DNA of 5,340 nt. Source: Pseudopedobacter saltans (lineage in GTDB: Bacteria > Bacteroidota > Bacteroidia > Chitinophagales > Chitinophagaceae). A program made the translations under genes and the position numbers. Positions 4,483-5,340 of this stretch are shown in pieces (positions within the stretch are counted from its first letter, which is position 1; each line of letters begins with the position of its first letter). Where the stretch lies: positions 1-5,340 of the forward strand of contig QFOI01000257.1 in assembly GCA_003241175.1 (NCBI GenBank), given 5' to 3'. The notes under the pieces are model-generated. The model ran no database searches and was not told the origin of the DNA. It worked only from the letters and a program-made list of their open reading frames with translations.

Positions 4483-5340
4483 TTAAAAATTCACATCTAA
4501 GCTTAATCTAAAGTTACGACCGGCTTCCGCTTGATAATAGTAGTATGTGCCATACGAAGCCCCAGAGTACAAATATCTGTTTGTTATATTCATCATGGTT
4601 GCAGTAATTCTTAACTTATTATTCGTCCAGAAAAGGCCACCATCAAATTTGATGTAGTCTGGCAATGCTAAATCTCCTGATGCGCCAGCCCAAGACCAAG
4701 TTGTTCTATCTCCTTGAAAATTATATCCTAAATTAATCCCAAAGCCATTCAAAACGCCTTCCCTAAAAGTATAACTGCCCCAAGCATTAATTACATGTTT
4801 GGCATATCCAGGCACTTTATTGCCTATGGTTAATTGAGATGCACTACTGGAATCTGCTTTGGATATTTTAGAATCTGTGTAAGCATAGTTAGCCATCAGA
4901 TTAAGACCAGGCAACACTTCTCCATGAATATCGAATTCAATACCTTGAGTTTTAGTTTGTCCAAACTGAACAACGTACACTTCGTTAGGAGCGTTTGCTG
5001 GGTCAGAAGAAGTTTGGTTATTTTTTAAAATTCGGTAAATAGACAAATTTGAACCCCATTTTCCATTTGCCCATTCTTTCTTAACTCCAAATTCAAGATT
5101 ATTTCCGGTCATTGGCTTGACTGATTTTCCATCTCTTCTCATACCACTTTGAGGAACATAAGTCTGATCAAATAAAGCATACACACTTGTCCATTTATCC
5201 AAACTTGCACTTAAACCAATTCTCGGTGTAAATCTATTACCAGAAGTTGGAGTTCCATAAGAAACTTCTTTATCTGTTGTGTAACGTCCTGCTAATGTCA
5301 ATCTTAAAGCATTATCCCAAAAACCAAGTTCATCTTGAAG
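4483..5340 (-). CDS. TonB-dependent siderophore receptor, C-terminal part (5' end outside window)
   Basis: The visible 285 residues are the C-terminal beta-barrel of an outer-membrane TonB-dependent siderophore receptor (FhuA/FoxA-like group). Typical pieces are FTPRIGLSASLDKWTSVYA followed by QTYVPQSG, then LEFGVKKEWANGKWGSNLSI. Next come TQGIEFDIHGEVLPGLNLMA with NYAYTDSKI, then GNKVPGYAKHVINAWGSYTF, and PDYIKFDGGLFW, with MNITNRYL near the end. The protein closes with the barrel-assembly signal pattern FRLSLDVNF, ending in the usual aromatic Phe. The frame is open to the right edge; the TTG at 5301 is an internal leucine, not a start. Full receptors are about 700-800 residues, so the plug, TonB box and signal peptide are outside. 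With the PepSY gene it forms a likely iron-siderophore uptake unit; a Fur-type promoter would lie to the right. The exact ligand cannot be told from this part. Confidence 0.93.
   Translation of the reverse strand, partial: LQDELGFWDNALRLTLAGRYTTDKEVSYGTPTSGNRFTPRIGLSASLDKWTSVYALFDQTYVPQSGMRRDGKSVKPMTGNNLEFGVKKEWANGKWGSNLSIYRILKNNQTSSDPANAPNEVYVVQFGQTKTQGIEFDIHGEVLPGLNLMANYAYTDSKISKADSSSASQLTIGNKVPGYAKHVINAWGSYTFREGVLNGFGINLGYNFQGDRTTWSWAGASGDLALPDYIKFDGGLFWTNNKLRITATMMNITNRYLYSGASYGTYYYYQAEAGRNFRLSLDVNF

Overview
The window looks like ordinary chromosome of an AT-rich member of the Bacteroidota. Three things point there: a DUF3050 protein and PepSY/TonB iron genes of Bacteroidota style, start codons with AT-rich leaders and no Shine-Dalgarno sequence, and promoter-like sites matching the phylum's TTTG-N19-TAnnTTTG pattern. 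I see no transposase, integrase, CRISPR array or phage gene, so nothing suggests a mobile island. Genus cannot be decided from the sequence.

Layout, left to right. (1) Positions 1-594 hold the 3' part of a DUF3050 gene, cut by the left edge. (2) Positions 622-785 form a self-contained tRNA-Phe(GAA) unit: promoter, tRNA and intrinsic terminator. (3) Positions 786-1058 have no gene, but contain a long perfect inverted repeat and, next to the following operon, a candidate promoter with a dyad operator in its spacer. (4) Positions 1059-2309 are a tight three-gene operon on the + strand: two different SnoaL/NTF2-fold proteins and an antibiotic-biosynthesis-monooxygenase (ABM) fold protein, closed by a strong terminator at 2343-2392. 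(5) Positions 2478-3191 encode a DUF4396 membrane protein with a His/Met-rich loop and an HCGSGC motif. (6) On the minus strand, a PepSY-TM protein (4406-3195) lies downstream of the 3' part of a TonB-dependent siderophore receptor (cut by the right edge). A hairpin sits between them.

Functional reading. The minus-strand pair is a plausible ferric-siderophore uptake unit: outer-membrane receptor followed by an inner-membrane reductase. The DUF4396 gene converges on it with only 3 bp between stop codons, and its ligand-rich loop suggests, without proving, a role with metal ions. The SnoaL/SnoaL/ABM operon encodes three small alpha+beta barrel enzymes of the kind that act on polyketide-like, quinone or other small aromatic substrates. 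No synthase is present here, so a catabolic or detoxifying role controlled by an unlinked regulator is as likely as a biosynthetic one. The most interesting items are this trio with its operator-like dyad and the metal-ligand-rich DUF4396 protein.
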